Made by a program: the position numbers and the translations under genes. The notes under the pieces were generated by a model. It worked only from the letters and a program-made list of their open reading frames with translations, did not search any database and was not told the DNA's origin. A stretch of DNA of 64,000 nt, from positions 1 through 64,000 of the forward strand of contig NZ_JADEVZ010000002.1 in the NCBI RefSeq assembly GCF_015207875.1, read 5' to 3'. The first letter of the stretch is position 1. Each line of letters begins with the position of its first letter. This DNA comes from Dolichospermum sp. LEGE 00240 (lineage in GTDB: Bacteria; Cyanobacteriota; Cyanobacteriia; Cyanobacteriales; Nostocaceae). Below are positions 36,606-46,307 of this stretch, one piece after another.

Positions 36606-37838
36606 ATGAATATGCTAGATTTATTACTTATCACATTACTAGGTTTCTTGGGCAGTTTTGGACATTGCTTTGGGATGTGTGGACCCTTAACAGTAGCCTT
36701 TTCTCTTTCTCAGCAGCAGAAAAATCCGACTTGGCAACAGCAATTAAAATTTCATACCTTACTCAACCTGGGGCGAATGTTGAGTTACGCTTTAGTTGGT
36801 GCTGCTATTGGCGCAGTCGGTTCGGTATTAGTAGAAGGTGGACAACTGGCAGGAGTCGGTAGTGATTTGCGGCGGTGGATAGCTATAATTACAGGCATAA
36901 TGCTGATTTGGTTTGGTTTAGGACAGGTAAAACCAGATTTATTACCGCATATTCCCCTCTTACATCCTATCTTAAAAGGGAATTTACACAACCGTCTCAG
37001 TGCAGCCATGCTCAAGTTATCTGCCCAAACTCAATGGTGGACACCGGCACTTTTGGGCATGACTTGGGGATTAATGCCCTGTGGTTTTTTGTATGCGGCT
37101 CAAATTAAGGCTGCGGCTACAGGGGATTTGTGGCAAGCGACAGCGACAATGTTAGCTTTTGGCATTGGTACGCTGCCCATCATGCTAGGTGTAAGTGTTT
37201 CTACGGCTTTAATGAGTAAAGATCGCCGCAGTCAATTATTTCGCTTGGGTGGGTGGTTAACTCTAATGATTGGTGCTATTACCCTCTTGCGGACAGGGGA
37301 TAGGATGACAGACTATAGCGGACACGCTGCTCTAATTTGTTTAATTCTCTCATTGATTGCCCGTCCTGTGAATGGTTTTTGGTCTGCACCTCTGCGTTAC
37401 CGTCGAGCTTTGGGAGTTGGGGCTTTTGTTCTGGCTGGAGTACATACTATTCATCATTTTGAACATTCTCTAGAGTGGAATTTTAACGCTTTTTGGTTTT
37501 TAAAGTTAGAATTTCAATGGGGGATGAGTGCAGGGGCTGTGGCACTGGCATTAATGCTTCCTGCTGTTTGTACAAGTTTTGACTTTCTGCAAAAGTCATT
37601 AGGTAAGCGTTGGCGACAAATTCATCTCCTCAGTGTACCAGCTTTGTTATTGAGCGCTATTCATACGGTGATGATTGGTTCTCATTACCTGGGTGCTTTC
37701 AGATTAGGTTGGCAAAACCAGTTAGCAGCGGTGTTCCTGGGGATAATTATTTTTGGTGTATTATTAGTGCGTTCACGGTATTTTTGGTTATATTTACATC
37801 TAGAAAAATTTTATGTTCCTCCCAATAAGTCTCAGTAA
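36606..37838 (+). CDS. TauE/SafE (UreH-like) membrane protein with ferric-reductase-like C-terminus
   Basis: 410 aa, 10-12 membrane helices. The N-terminal half matches the UreH/DsbD-gamma-like family: LLGFLGSFGHCFGMCGPLTV (Cys pair) and GMTWGLMPCGFLYAAQIKAA (second Cys). The C-terminal half has HTIHHFEHSLEWN and HLLSVPALLLSAIHTVMIG, with His residues suited to haem ligation as in ferric reductases. Such proteins handle metals (copper, nickel) or electrons across the membrane. It overlaps the next gene by 26 bases, so the two products probably work together. Confidence 0.82.
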   Translation: MNMLDLLLITLLGFLGSFGHCFGMCGPLTVAFSLSQQQKNPTWQQQLKFHTLLNLGRMLSYALVGAAIGAVGSVLVEGGQLAGVGSDLRRWIAIITGIMLIWFGLGQVKPDLLPHIPLLHPILKGNLHNRLSAAMLKLSAQTQWWTPALLGMTWGLMPCGFLYAAQIKAAATGDLWQATATMLAFGIGTLPIMLGVSVSTALMSKDRRSQLFRLGGWLTLMIGAITLLRTGDRMTDYSGHAALICLILSLIARPVNGFWSAPLRYRRALGVGAFVLAGVHTIHHFEHSLEWNFNAFWFLKLEFQWGMSAGAVALALMLPAVCTSFDFLQKSLGKRWRQIHLLSVPALLLSAIHTVMIGSHYLGAFRLGWQNQLAAVFLGIIIFGVLLVRSRYFWLYLHLEKFYVPPNKSQ

Positions 37839-38442
37839 ATTGACTCATTATACTCCATGTAACAGCAAAATCAGGTATCTATTATTATTAATTTTATCTG
37901 GTTTGATAGTTGCTACAAATACTCAAGTTTTAGCCCACACGGTGAAAATATCCGCAGATGTGGGTGGTACTATCCATTTAGAACCTAATGATAATCCCCG
38001 CGCTGGGGAAGTTACTCAAACTTGGTTTGCCCTAACGCGAAAAGGTGGTAAGGTAATTCCTTTAAAAGATTGTAATTGTCGGTTGGCTATTTATGCTGAA
38101 CCTCATGTAGCCGGAGAACCAGCCTTAATTGAACCTCGATTAAAATCTATTCAGGCTGAACGGTATGAAGGTATACCAGGGGCAGAAATTACTTTTCCCA
38201 AACCAGGGGCTTATCAGTTGCAATTGAGTGGTAAACCTGTGACTGAGGGCAGTTTTAAACCTTTTGAGTTAAAGTTTTTTGTCACTGTGGCTACAGGAAA
38301 GGCTGTAGATATTTCTCAACTGGAGCAAAATGTCAACGAGAATCAGCAAGGAACAACAATTGGGTTAGCACAACCTTTAATTGGGTTGGGAGCTTTGTTA
38401 GTTTTAGGTGGTATTGTAGTTTTTTTGAAACAAATGAAGTAA
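37813..38442 (+). CDS. Exported protein with CopC/YtkA-like domain
   Basis: 209 aa. Signal peptide (YLLLLILSGLIVATNTQVLAH) with mature start near His42, a beta-rich domain (TVKISADVGGTIHLEPNDNP, then FPKPGAYQLQLSGKPV) and a C-terminal anchor helix (IGLGALLVLGGIVVFL). DCNCRLAIY gives two close Cys residues. Starts 26 bases inside the upstream membrane-protein gene. Likely periplasmic metal- or copper-handling partner of that protein (inference from overlap and fold). Confidence 0.78.
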   Translation: MFLPISLSKLTHYTPCNSKIRYLLLLILSGLIVATNTQVLAHTVKISADVGGTIHLEPNDNPRAGEVTQTWFALTRKGGKVIPLKDCNCRLAIYAEPHVAGEPALIEPRLKSIQAERYEGIPGAEITFPKPGAYQLQLSGKPVTEGSFKPFELKFFVTVATGKAVDISQLEQNVNENQQGTTIGLAQPLIGLGALLVLGGIVVFLKQMK

Positions 38443-38462
38443 GTTGGCGTTAAAAATGGTCA
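38438..38462. repeat. Element J end
   Basis: AGTAAGTTGGCGTTAAAAAT, overlapping the stop region of the preceding gene. Confidence 0.5.
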
Positions 38463-38645
38463 ACGCCTCTGGTACTTTTAAAGCGGATAAAGCTAATTTG
38501 AAAGGAAAATTATTAGGTTGATAAAATACCTCACCTAAACTTGAGAAATGGGAGAAGAAAAATTGTAAATTGACGCTAAATGGTAATAGGAATTAATTGA
38601 TTCCCCTGCAAATATACTATATATAATTACAGACAATTATCATTA

Positions 38646-39155
38646 TCAAATTTTACCAGTAGGGAAAAAACCGAAGAGTTTGATTACTCCACTAATTAAA
38701 GCAATAATCACTGCTACTAGAACTCCACGATTAATAAATTCTTGGTTATCTAGTCTTTTATCAATACCACTAACTTTTTCTTCTAGGGTTTTAATTTCCC
38801 CAGATAGTTTTCCATCTAGGGTTTTAATTTCCCCTGATAATTCTGCCTGGCCGATTTCCAGTTTATTTAGTCTACCATCAATAATTTCTAGTTTTTGATT
38901 GACTTCAGCAAATTGCTTCTCCATTTTTTGATTGACTTCAGCAAACTGTCGATCCATTTTTTGGTTAACTTCAGTAAACTGTCGATCCATTTTTTGGTTA
39001 ACTTCAGTAAACTGTCGATCCATTTTTTGGTTAACTTCAGTAAACTGTCGATCCATTTTTTGGTTGACTTCAGCAAATTGCTTCTCTATCTTTTGATCAA
39101 GACGAGATAATATTTCTTCCAGGGTATAAGTGAGAGTTGGTGGGTTATTGGTCAT
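38646..39155 (-). CDS. Coiled-coil membrane protein, paralogue 1 (six EVNQK repeats)
   Basis: 169 aa. N-terminus MTNNPPTLTYTLEEILSRLD, then six 11-residue units of the type RQFTEVNQKMD, two units of ELSGEIKTLDG type, the linker DKRLDNQEFINRGVL and a C-terminal membrane helix (VAVIIALISGVIKLFGFF). Eleven-residue periodicity suits a hendecad coiled coil. The repeat units are near-identical 33-bp DNA repeats. No known function; resembles DUF1640/bdr-type anchored coiled coils. First of three paralogues. Confidence 0.82.
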   Translation of the reverse strand: MTNNPPTLTYTLEEILSRLDQKIEKQFAEVNQKMDRQFTEVNQKMDRQFTEVNQKMDRQFTEVNQKMDRQFAEVNQKMEKQFAEVNQKLEIIDGRLNKLEIGQAELSGEIKTLDGKLSGEIKTLEEKVSGIDKRLDNQEFINRGVLVAVIIALISGVIKLFGFFPTGKI

Positions 39156-39324
39156 ATATTTTGGCGATAAATAAATGTTTGATACATACTTATGGACTTA
39201 CTTTTATAGCATTTCCTATCCTAGTTAGGACGGGAATCAGGAAGTTAACCGCAGATAAACGCAGATAAGTTCGTATTTCAGTGGACTAGGAAATGGGGTA
39301 CAACATACTTTTATAGACGATAGG

Positions 39325-39420
39325 CAATACCTTGTCCATTTCCTGTAGCTCATGTTGGGTTTCATGCTATTGCTCCGCGAATGTTTACGTTCCACAACCC
39401 AACCTTGTATCTTAGAGGTA
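39325..39420. repeat. Element I, left-end fragment
   Basis: CAATACCTTGTCCATTTCCTG at 39325 matches the left end of the element at 25511; the right end is not found. Confidence 0.6.
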
Positions 39421-39455
39421 TGTTAGAGGGAGCGGTAGAACCACAATTAAGGTTT

Positions 39456-39995
39456 TCAGATTTTACCAGTGGGGAAGAAACCGAATAGTTTGACTACTCC
39501 ACTAATTAAGGCGATAATCACTGCTACTAGAACTCCACGATTAATAAATTCTTGGTTATCTAGTCTTTTATCAATACCAATAACTTTTTCGTCTAGGGTT
39601 TTAATTTCCCCTGATAGTTTTTCGTCTAGGGTTTTAATTTCCCCTGATAGTTTTTCGTCTAGGGTTTTAATTTCCCCTGATAGTTTTTCGTCTAGGGTTT
39701 TAATTTCCCCTGATAGTTTTTTATCTAAGGTTTTAATTTCCCCTGATAGTTCTGCTTGTCCAATTTCCAGTTTATTTAGTCTACCATCAATAGTTTCTAG
39801 TTTTTGGTTGACTTCAGCAAATTGCTTCTCCATTTTTTGGTTGACTTCGGTAAATTGCCGATCCATTTTTTGGTTGACTTCGGTAAATTGCTTCTCTATC
39901 TTTTGATCCAAACGAGATAATATTTCTTCGAGGGTATAAGTGAGAATGGGTGGGTTGGTTGTCATATATTTTGGTGGTATTTGCTTGATGGACAA
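39456..39995 (-). CDS. Coiled-coil membrane protein, paralogue 2 (five LSGEIKTLDEK repeats)
   Basis: 179 aa. Same head (LTYTLEEILSRLDQKIEKQF) and tail (QEFINRGVLVAVIIALISG, KLFGFFPTGKI) as paralogue 1. It has three EVNQK units and five LSGEIKTLDEK units, so the second repeat type has expanded instead of the first. The first 11 codons before MTTNPPILTYT may be non-native: homologues start at that internal Met (39962), the likelier start. Membrane-anchored, probably oligomeric. Confidence 0.82.
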   Translation of the reverse strand: MSIKQIPPKYMTTNPPILTYTLEEILSRLDQKIEKQFTEVNQKMDRQFTEVNQKMEKQFAEVNQKLETIDGRLNKLEIGQAELSGEIKTLDKKLSGEIKTLDEKLSGEIKTLDEKLSGEIKTLDEKLSGEIKTLDEKVIGIDKRLDNQEFINRGVLVAVIIALISGVVKLFGFFPTGKI

Positions 39996-40000
39996 TTATT

Positions 40001-40058
40001 AATATTAACTCAAGTTGCTAGTTATCTCGTTGAGGCTGGTAATTGGTAATAAAAACTC
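40001..40058. repeat. Duplicate of the 3' end of the cNMP-binding protein gene
   Basis: ATTAACTCAAGTTGCTAG and the following 40 bases match the stop region and 3' flank of the gene ending at 50200, with a few changes. A partial duplication without coding capacity. Confidence 0.6.
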
Positions 40059-40208
40059 TGGTTTCATCTAGTTCATCCTTTAATCCTGGATATTATCTCG
40101 ACTATGGCTACGCCACGCAGGGTATCGCTCGATAACCACCTGATTCTGACAATTTACCTAACACTTATTGTATACAAAGAAGAGATTGCAGGATTAACAT
40201 ATCATAAA

Positions 40209-40820
40209 TCAGCCCTGAGTTTTGGCTGGGTTTAAACACAAATTGTGCCAAACTCGTTGATAAGCAAGCTCTAATTGGAAAACCCATTCCTTGATTTGAA
40301 ACAGAGGTAATTGCTCTCGATTTTGCAAAACAGCAAGGATATCTGCTAAAGCTTGGGGATTAGTAGCTAAATATACGGCTTTTTGTTCATAGCTAGACCA
40401 ACTATCGCAAATCAAATTTTCTGGCGTTGCTGATTAAGGGTATGAATTTTAGTCTCACGCAAAGGCGAGGCAGCGCGGTCTTGGGGGTTTCCCCCATGAG
40501 CGACTGCCGTAGCAAAGACGCACTGAGGTTTGATTTTTAAAGGTTCAATTTGGAAATTTCATACCTCGATTCAGCAACGCCCAGTTATGCAGTGCATCTA
40601 TAAAATTGGGTTGTAGTTTGAGGGCGTTTTGGAAACAGGCGATCGCTTTTGAAAACTCTCCCATCTGTTGTAAAATATTCCCCAGTTGGTCATGAGTTTC
40701 CGCCAGATTTGGTTCTAAATCCAATGCTGTTTGTAAACAGGTTTGGGCTAGGAAAAAATGTCCCTGATTTGTATATAATTTACCTAAATTAAGGTGGGCT
40801 AAGGTAAAATCTGGTTTATG
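40209..40820 (-). pseudogene. TPR/SPINDLY-type O-GlcNAc transferase remnant
   Basis: The upstream piece (about 40570-40820) reads HKPDFTLAHLNLGKLYTNQG, LDLEPNLAETHDQLGNILQ and KAIACFQNALKLQPNFIDAL, clean TPR units. The downstream piece (40209-40415) reads SYEQKAVYLATNPQALADIL ... ELAYQRVWHNL, like the C-terminus of SPINDLY-type transferases. The whole catalytic GT41 region between them is missing, replaced by a CACGCAAAGGCGAGGCAGCG-type repeat. Confidence 0.6.
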
Positions 40821-40953
40821 GTGCGTTACTAATCGCTAACACACCTTACTATTTGGCTGTCCCCGTGGCGTAGCACCTGTCACCTTTTTACTAGCTTTTT
40901 GTAATAAAAGCTACACTAAACTCCCGGGGAACTATTGTATTCCATTAGGGTTT

Positions 40954-41331
40954 TCAGATTTTACCGGCGGGGAAGAAACTGAACAGTTTGACTACTCCAC
41001 TAATTAAGGCAATAATTACTGCTACTAGAACTCCACGATTAATAAATTCTTGGTTATCTAGCCTTTTATCAATACCAATAACTTTTTCTTCTAGGGTTTT
41101 AATTTCTCCAGATAGTTCTGCTTGGCCAATTTCCAGTTTATTTAGTTTATTATCAATAGTTTCTAGTTTTTTGTTGACTTCAGAAAATTGCTTCTCCATT
41201 TTTTGGTTGACTTCGGTAAATTGCCGATCCATTTTTTGGTTGACTTCGGTAAATTGCTTCTCTATCTTTTGATCCAAACGAGATAATATTTCTTCCAGAG
41301 TATAAGTGAGAATTGGTGGGTTGGTTGTCAT
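40954..41331 (-). CDS. Coiled-coil membrane protein, paralogue 3 (short form)
   Basis: 125 aa. Same ends as paralogues 1 and 2, with only three EVNQK-type units and one LSGEIKTL unit, so closest to a basal form. C-terminal helix VAVIIALISGVVKLFSFF, ending PAGKI. The three copies lie within 2.7 kb on one strand, separated by repeats and a decayed TPR gene. Confidence 0.82.
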   Translation of the reverse strand: MTTNPPILTYTLEEILSRLDQKIEKQFTEVNQKMDRQFTEVNQKMEKQFSEVNKKLETIDNKLNKLEIGQAELSGEIKTLEEKVIGIDKRLDNQEFINRGVLVAVIIALISGVVKLFSFFPAGKI

Positions 41332-41346
41332 ATATTTTGGTGATCA

Positions 41347-41380
41347 GTAGGTTGGCGTTAAAAATTGTCGTTATGACAAG
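41347..41380. repeat. Element J end
   Basis: GTAGGTTGGCGTTAAAAA followed by TTGTCGTTAT, the best match to the right end of the element at 32272-32380. It lies just beyond the truncated 3' end of the methyltransferase remnant. Confidence 0.6.
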
Positions 41381-41639
41381 GTAACAAGGAACAGGTTTTG
41401 GGCAACTTTACTTTTCGTTACATATTTCGGTTTTTTTCCGTTCACCATTGAGGAGATTGGGATCAATATCCGCAGTGGTGACGTTATAGTTATTTTGTCT
41501 GAGTGTTTCTGTAAATAAAGAATTAAAAATACCAATTTCTAGAACATTTTCAACCTGACTACCCAACGAAAACAATAACCGCGACTGATGATGATAACTA
41601 ATAAATCTTTCTTGGGAAAGATATTGCGAACCTGTCATC

Positions 41640-41877
41640 ACCTGAGTTCGACATAAGATAATTTGTGGAAAACTGCCCCAAGTATGAGTTTCAAACCCTG
41701 ATGATCTCGTTGAAAAAATCATAAGCTGTTACGCAGCTAAATTTGATAACCATAATTTACTTGAACTTTGTGGTGCGGGCATCTTGCCCGCTAGAATTAT
41801 ACAAACTAAATGCACAACAGCTTAACTCCGTTCGCGTAGCGTCTCCGAAGGAGAAACTCCTAACACCGAACTCAGGT
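41640..41877. mobile_element. MITE-like element D, copy 3, itself interrupted by B
   Basis: ACCTGAGTTCGACATAAG ... CGAACTCAGGT with six-base duplication GTCATC at 41634-41639 and 41878-41883. Element B sits inside at 41724-41822; without B and its TA the element is 137 bp, the same as copy 2. Confidence 0.9.
41724..41822. mobile_element. MITE-like element B, copy 2 (99 bp)
   Basis: Begins AGCTGTTACGCAGCTAAATT, ends GCACAACAGCT, with TA at 41722-41723 and 41823-41824. The other D copies show the empty site CATAACTC at this point. Confidence 0.9.
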
Positions 41878-41938
41878 GTCATCCCTAATGAAGAAATGAG
41901 TTCCATAGAAAGCCCCCTATTTATTAATGAAAATTTAT

Positions 41939-44557
41939 TTAAAGTTTTTTACTAAAACTTAACCCGGTTTCAGCTTTATCAATGATGATAGTATCACCAG
42001 CAATGAAAGTATTTTCCAGTAACTTTGTCGCTAGGGGATTTTCAACCTCTCGCTGAATTGACCGTTTTAATGGACGTGCGCCGTAAATCGGATCATAACC
42101 AGCTTCGATAAGATGATCACAAGCGGACTGGGATATTTCAAAGGAGATTTTTTGTTCTTTAAGGAGATTTTCCACCCGTTTGAGTTGAATACGGATAATA
42201 TGCCCCATTTCTGAACGATTAAGCGCGTGGAATAGAATTAAGTCATCAATACGGTTGAGAAATTCGGGGCGGAAGTGACTTCGCAAACCTTCCATAACTC
42301 TATTTCGCATCATATCATACTTAGAGTCATCACCAGCTACATCCAAAATATGTTCACTACCGATGTTGCTAGTCATGACTATGACAGTATTCCGAAAATC
42401 TACCGCCCGTCCTTGGGAATCCGTAACTCTACCATCATCCAATACCTGTAACAAAATATTAAAGATATCGGGATGGGCTTTTTCTACTTCATCTAAAAGC
42501 ACAACTGAGTAAGGATGTCTGCGAATTGCTTCGGAAAGTTGTCCCCCTTCTTCATAACCAACATATCCGGGAGGCGCACCCACGAGGCGGGAAACTGAGT
42601 GTTTTTCCATGTATTCGGACATATCTAAACGCACCAAAGCATCATCAGAATCAAAGAGAAACTGAGCTAAGGCGCGGGCGAGTTCGGTTTTACCCACGCC
42701 AGTTGGTCCCATAAACAAAAATGAACCAATAGGGCGAGCAGGGTCTTTCATCCCCGCACGGGCGCGACGGATAGCCGCAGAGACGGCGGAAACTGCTTCT
42801 TCTTGACCAATTACCCGTTCGTGTAAATGACTTTCTAATTGCAGTAATTTTTGCCGTTCGGATTCTAAAAGCCGATTTACCGGGATTCCTGTCCATTTAG
42901 CAACAATTTCGGCAATATCGGCTTCCGTAACTTGTTCGCGCAACAGAGTTGAACCTTGGGTTTGAATTTCTAAAAGTTTCGCTTCTTTGACTTCTCGTTC
43001 TCTTTGCACTCCCTCTAATTTACCGTACTTGAGTTGAGCGGCTTTATTTAAATCATAGTCTCGCTCTGCTTGTTCAATTTGTACCCGCATTGCATCTTCT
43101 TCTTTTTTCAACCCGCTAATAGCTTCTAACAACTGCTTCTCACCTTGCCATTGTTCGTTAAATATTTGCTGTTTGACTGTTAAAGTAGCAATTTCTTGTT
43201 GAATCCGTTCTAATCGTTCTCTTGTTGGGGAAATACTCTGTTCTTCTCCAGATAATGACAGCTTTTCCATTTCTAGCTGCATTAAGCGTCTATCAATGGT
43301 TTCCAATTCCGCAGGTTTGGATGTAATCTCCATTTTCAATTTCGCTGCGGCTTCATCAACTAAGTCTATGGCTTTGTCTGGTAGAAAGCGATCAGCAATG
43401 TACCGCGCTGATAAGGTTGCAGCAGCGACTAAAGCGGAATCGGAAATTTTAACATTATGATGCACTTCATAACGTTCTTTCAAACCTCGCAAAATCGAAA
43501 TTGTATTTTCAACTGTTGGCTGATCTACATATACCTGTTGAAATCTTCTTTCTAGTGCTGCATCTTTTTCAATAAATTTGCGATATTCATCTAAGGTGGT
43601 TGCCCCAATACAACGCAATTCACCCCGCGCTAACATTGGCTTAAGTAAGTTTCCGGCATCCATTGAACCTTGTTGATTAGAACCAGCGCCGACAACGGTA
43701 TGGAGTTCATCAATAAAGAGGACTACTTGCCCATTTGATTCCGTAACTTCACGGAGGACATTTTTTAAGCGGTCTTCAAATTCACCTCTATATTTTGCTC
43801 CAGCAATCAGGCTACCGATATCCAAAGAGATTAATTGGCGGTTCTTCAAAGATTCAGGAACGTCACCATTGACCATTCTTTGGGCTAAAGCTTCGGCGAT
43901 CGCAGTTTTGCCAACTCCCGGCTCACCAATTAATACAGGGTTGTTTTTGCTACGTCGAGACAATACCTGAATTACCCGGCGAATCTCATCATCTCTCCCA
44001 ATCACAGGATCTAATTTTCCTGCTTTTGCTTGTTCTGTCAAATCTCGTCCAAATCTTTTCAAAGCCTCCTCTGCTACATCTGCTTCTGCTTTTGAAGATG
44101 CTTTTGCTTTGGGACTATTGCGAGTAGATTTAACCCCAAGTTCTACCTGAGCAAGATCTATATTTAAGCTTTTAAATAATCGTCTACCAACACGTTCATC
44201 ATCTGCAAACGCTAAAATTATATGCCCTTCTGAGATTTCCTCCTCTCTCATTTTGGCTCTAATTTCATTAGCTTTGTCTAAGAGGATATCTAAATTTCTC
44301 CCTAGGTAAAGTTGATCACTTTTACCAACCTTGGGTTGACGTTGGGTAAAAGCCTCTAGTTGTTGTTTGAAGCGCACAGAATCAACTTCCGCACGGGTGA
44401 GAATGGCTGTAGCTAGGCTGGTAGGTTCTTCTAAAAGGGCGAGAATTAAATGTTCAACTTCTAATTGTTGTTGTTTATAAGCACGAACCACGTCTTGGGA
44501 TTTCGTTACCGCTTCCCAGGCTGTATCAGTAAATTTATCAGGATCTGTAGGCTGCAT
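41939..44557 (-). CDS. clpB: ATP-dependent chaperone ClpB
   Basis: 872 aa, full length. Hexameric AAA+ disaggregase working with DnaK. N domain ([20 protein letters not shown]), NBD1 with Walker [10 protein letters not shown] and Walker [10 protein letters not shown], a long coiled-coil M domain (about residues 405-520), and NBD2 with Walker [10 protein letters not shown] and the arginine-finger region [11 protein letters not shown]. The pore loop tyrosines KYRGEFE and GYVGYEEGG are present. Cyanobacteria usually have two ClpB copies; which one this is cannot be told. Single gene with a remnant downstream. Confidence 0.97.
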   Translation of the reverse strand: MQPTDPDKFTDTAWEAVTKSQDVVRAYKQQQLEVEHLILALLEEPTSLATAILTRAEVDSVRFKQQLEAFTQRQPKVGKSDQLYLGRNLDILLDKANEIRAKMREEEISEGHIILAFADDERVGRRLFKSLNIDLAQVELGVKSTRNSPKAKASSKAEADVAEEALKRFGRDLTEQAKAGKLDPVIGRDDEIRRVIQVLSRRSKNNPVLIGEPGVGKTAIAEALAQRMVNGDVPESLKNRQLISLDIGSLIAGAKYRGEFEDRLKNVLREVTESNGQVVLFIDELHTVVGAGSNQQGSMDAGNLLKPMLARGELRCIGATTLDEYRKFIEKDAALERRFQQVYVDQPTVENTISILRGLKERYEVHHNVKISDSALVAAATLSARYIADRFLPDKAIDLVDEAAAKLKMEITSKPAELETIDRRLMQLEMEKLSLSGEEQSISPTRERLERIQQEIATLTVKQQIFNEQWQGEKQLLEAISGLKKEEDAMRVQIEQAERDYDLNKAAQLKYGKLEGVQREREVKEAKLLEIQTQGSTLLREQVTEADIAEIVAKWTGIPVNRLLESERQKLLQLESHLHERVIGQEEAVSAVSAAIRRARAGMKDPARPIGSFLFMGPTGVGKTELARALAQFLFDSDDALVRLDMSEYMEKHSVSRLVGAPPGYVGYEEGGQLSEAIRRHPYSVVLLDEVEKAHPDIFNILLQVLDDGRVTDSQGRAVDFRNTVIVMTSNIGSEHILDVAGDDSKYDMMRNRVMEGLRSHFRPEFLNRIDDLILFHALNRSEMGHIIRIQLKRVENLLKEQKISFEISQSACDHLIEAGYDPIYGARPLKRSIQREVENPLATKLLENTFIAGDTIIIDKAETGLSFSKKL

Positions 44558-44649
44558 TTGTAAAATTTTAGATTTTAGACTTGTAATTTAAGTTTAGGGG
44601 GGAATTGGGTAATGGGTAAAGAAGTTCTCTTCCTACCCGCTACCCTCAA

Positions 44650-45042
44650 TTATGCTGGAGTTTTCGACTGAATCAATTCAACCTTATAACCATCTGGGTC
44701 TTCCACGAAAGCAATGACGGTTGAACCATGTTTCATAGGTCCTGGTTCTCGAACTACTTTACCACCCAGTTGTTTAATAGTCTCACAGGTAGCGTAAATA
44801 TCATCCACACCCAAAGCAATATGACCATAGGCATTACCTAAATCATACTTTTCTACGCCCCAGTTGTGGGTGAGTTCTAAAACTGAATGATCACTTTCTT
44901 CTCCATAACCGACAAAAGCCAGGGTAAATTCTCCCGCTGGGTAATCTTTACGGCGAAGTAACTTCATTCCCAGAACATCACAGTAAAATTTCAAGGAATC
45001 TTCTAAATTACCGACGCGAAGCATTGTGTGTAGTAATCGCAT
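44650..45042 (-). CDS. gloA: Lactoylglutathione lyase (glyoxalase I)
   Basis: 130 aa. Converts the methylglyoxal-glutathione hemithioacetal to S-lactoylglutathione. Two beta-alpha-beta-beta-beta modules: [20 protein letters not shown] with the first metal His5, [11 protein letters not shown] with a metal Glu, [15 protein letters not shown] with the second His, and [14 protein letters not shown] with the second Glu. All four metal ligands are present. Upstream of clpB by 92 bp on the same strand, possibly co-transcribed. Confidence 0.95.
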   Translation of the reverse strand: MRLLHTMLRVGNLEDSLKFYCDVLGMKLLRRKDYPAGEFTLAFVGYGEESDHSVLELTHNWGVEKYDLGNAYGHIALGVDDIYATCETIKQLGGKVVREPGPMKHGSTVIAFVEDPDGYKVELIQSKTPA

Positions 45043-45344
45043 ATTTAACTTTTATTCAATTCTTATATTTTATATCTGATAGGGAATTTTCCCGAAATCT
45101 GCGTTTAATTCTGCTTTTAATTGCTAAATTGTTGATAATTCTATCTTAACTAATTTCAGCAGCGGCTTGTGGTAAAATTGATTTTAATTTCAGATGTAAG
45201 AAATTAAAACTTACGTACTGTACAAATTAACCATTATGTATAGGAATCCGGTTTGATTCTGTGAATTTACTTGTGTGGTCAGGGAACAGGGAACAGAAAA
45301 ATCAGTTGTGTAATTAATTCTGTCCCATTACTTAGCTCAAAAAT

Positions 45345-45377
45345 AGATCCCCGACTTCTTTAAGAAGTCGGGGATCT
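45345..45377. repeat. Palindrome P
   Basis: AGATCCCCGACTTCTT and AAGAAGTCGGGGATCT, 16-bp arms, immediately 3' of the next gene's stop. The rest of the 340-bp gap 45043-45382 has no feature. Confidence 0.88.
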
Positions 45378-45382
45378 GGTAT

Positions 45383-45778
45383 TTAGTGAAATAAGTTTTT
45401 ATGGGAAAAGCTAACTTTTTTTGGCACGTATTCAGAACAGTCTATGGCTTCTTCTGTAAGAACAGTATCAGGCTTGACGGCACATTTTAAATAATGGTTA
45501 TTGGCAAAAAATTGACATTTTTTACAAGGGACTTTTTGTAGAATTTTGTTTTTTACACATACCTGATCATCTGCATTGGTGCGGATTTTATGAAAAAGCA
45601 GGAGAAAAATAGCCCAAACAAAAATAAATCCCAGAGGAGCTAAAGATAGTGCTAAATCTGGTATTTGGATGTTGTGATATTGCACTTGGACTTTTTCTTG
45701 TTGAACTGCACCTTGACGAATGGACAAGTTGGTATTGTCGGTCATGAATGTATTTCCCAATACCTGCTCTATATACAT
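45383..45778 (-). CDS. Small membrane protein with C-terminal cysteines, unknown
   Basis: 131 aa. One membrane helix (LSLAPLGFIFVWAIFLLLFH, about residues 44-63), a polar N-terminal part and a C-terminal domain with five cysteines (QVCVKNK, CKKCQFF, YLKCAVKP, DCSEYVP), perhaps a metal or redox site. ATG 45778 has AAGGA 8 bases upstream, a stronger start than the internal Met 45745. Similar Cys-bearing single-helix proteins exist across cyanobacteria without a known role. Not part of an evident operon. Confidence 0.72.
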   Translation of the reverse strand: MYIEQVLGNTFMTDNTNLSIRQGAVQQEKVQVQYHNIQIPDLALSLAPLGFIFVWAIFLLLFHKIRTNADDQVCVKNKILQKVPCKKCQFFANNHYLKCAVKPDTVLTEEAIDCSEYVPKKVSFSHKNLFH

Positions 45779-46197
45779 CTTATTTTCCTTAATTATCTAT
45801 AATGGTTCTTACAGCAATTCTCGTTTTATGAAATACAATGGAGGGCGCAGGCCCTGCCCACATACGGATATAAAAACCGTACATCATAACATCAGAAAGC
45901 GCTGTAATTGACAACTGTGACAGAACCAAGTAGCAAACCCCTCAATATAAAGTCTGTTTTAATTGTGACTGATGTTCGATGTTGAAACTTTTAATTTAGG
46001 TCTATGATTGGTTTGGGTAAAGCTGTATATGGCTTCTGATTATAGGTTTATCAAAAGTAAAGATTAGTTATCTCTGTCAATAGTTTTGTTTTTTATTATC
46101 TGAATATATACCTGAAGTAGTACGTGGATATTAAAAATACAGTTAGTAATAGGTTTTTAAGTTTTTGAATTTCCAGAACAGTGATACATTAATTGCA

Positions 46198-46268
46198 TCC
46201 TAGGGGCAACCCGCCTGTGGTTGTTCTGGTAGGGTTTTGGGGCAAGCACGGGGGCATTGCCCCTAGGA
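46198..46268. repeat. 71-bp inverted-repeat element
   Basis: TCCTAGGGGCAA at the left and TTGCCCCTAGGA at the right, perfect 12-bp complements around a GC-rich middle. The 529-bp gap 45779-46307 also holds GGGCGCAGGCCCTGCCC near 45843. Confidence 0.75.
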
Positions 46269-46307
46269 AAAATCGCCATTTTACAGATTATTAAATCAGT
46301 GTTGTAG

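Larger units (their letters stand above)
41408..41906 (-). pseudogene. Class I methyltransferase gene split by element D and truncated
   Basis: ATG at 41906 has a good AGGGGG ribosome site and reads MELISSLGMT; the frame then meets element D. After removing D and its six-base duplication, reading continues TGSQYLSQERFISYHHQSRL, then NVLEIGIFNSLFTETLRQNN and VTTADIDPNLL, a SAM-binding motif I (E-x-G) and acidic loop. It then runs out in unrelated sequence and stops at 41408, next to an element J end. It lies 32 bp downstream of clpB on the same strand. Confidence 0.82.

Noticed and set aside
38680-39110. Plus-strand frames opposite the coiled-coil paralogues
   Set aside because: They are shadows of the 33-bp repeats; the minus-strand frames have conserved heads, tails and a membrane helix.
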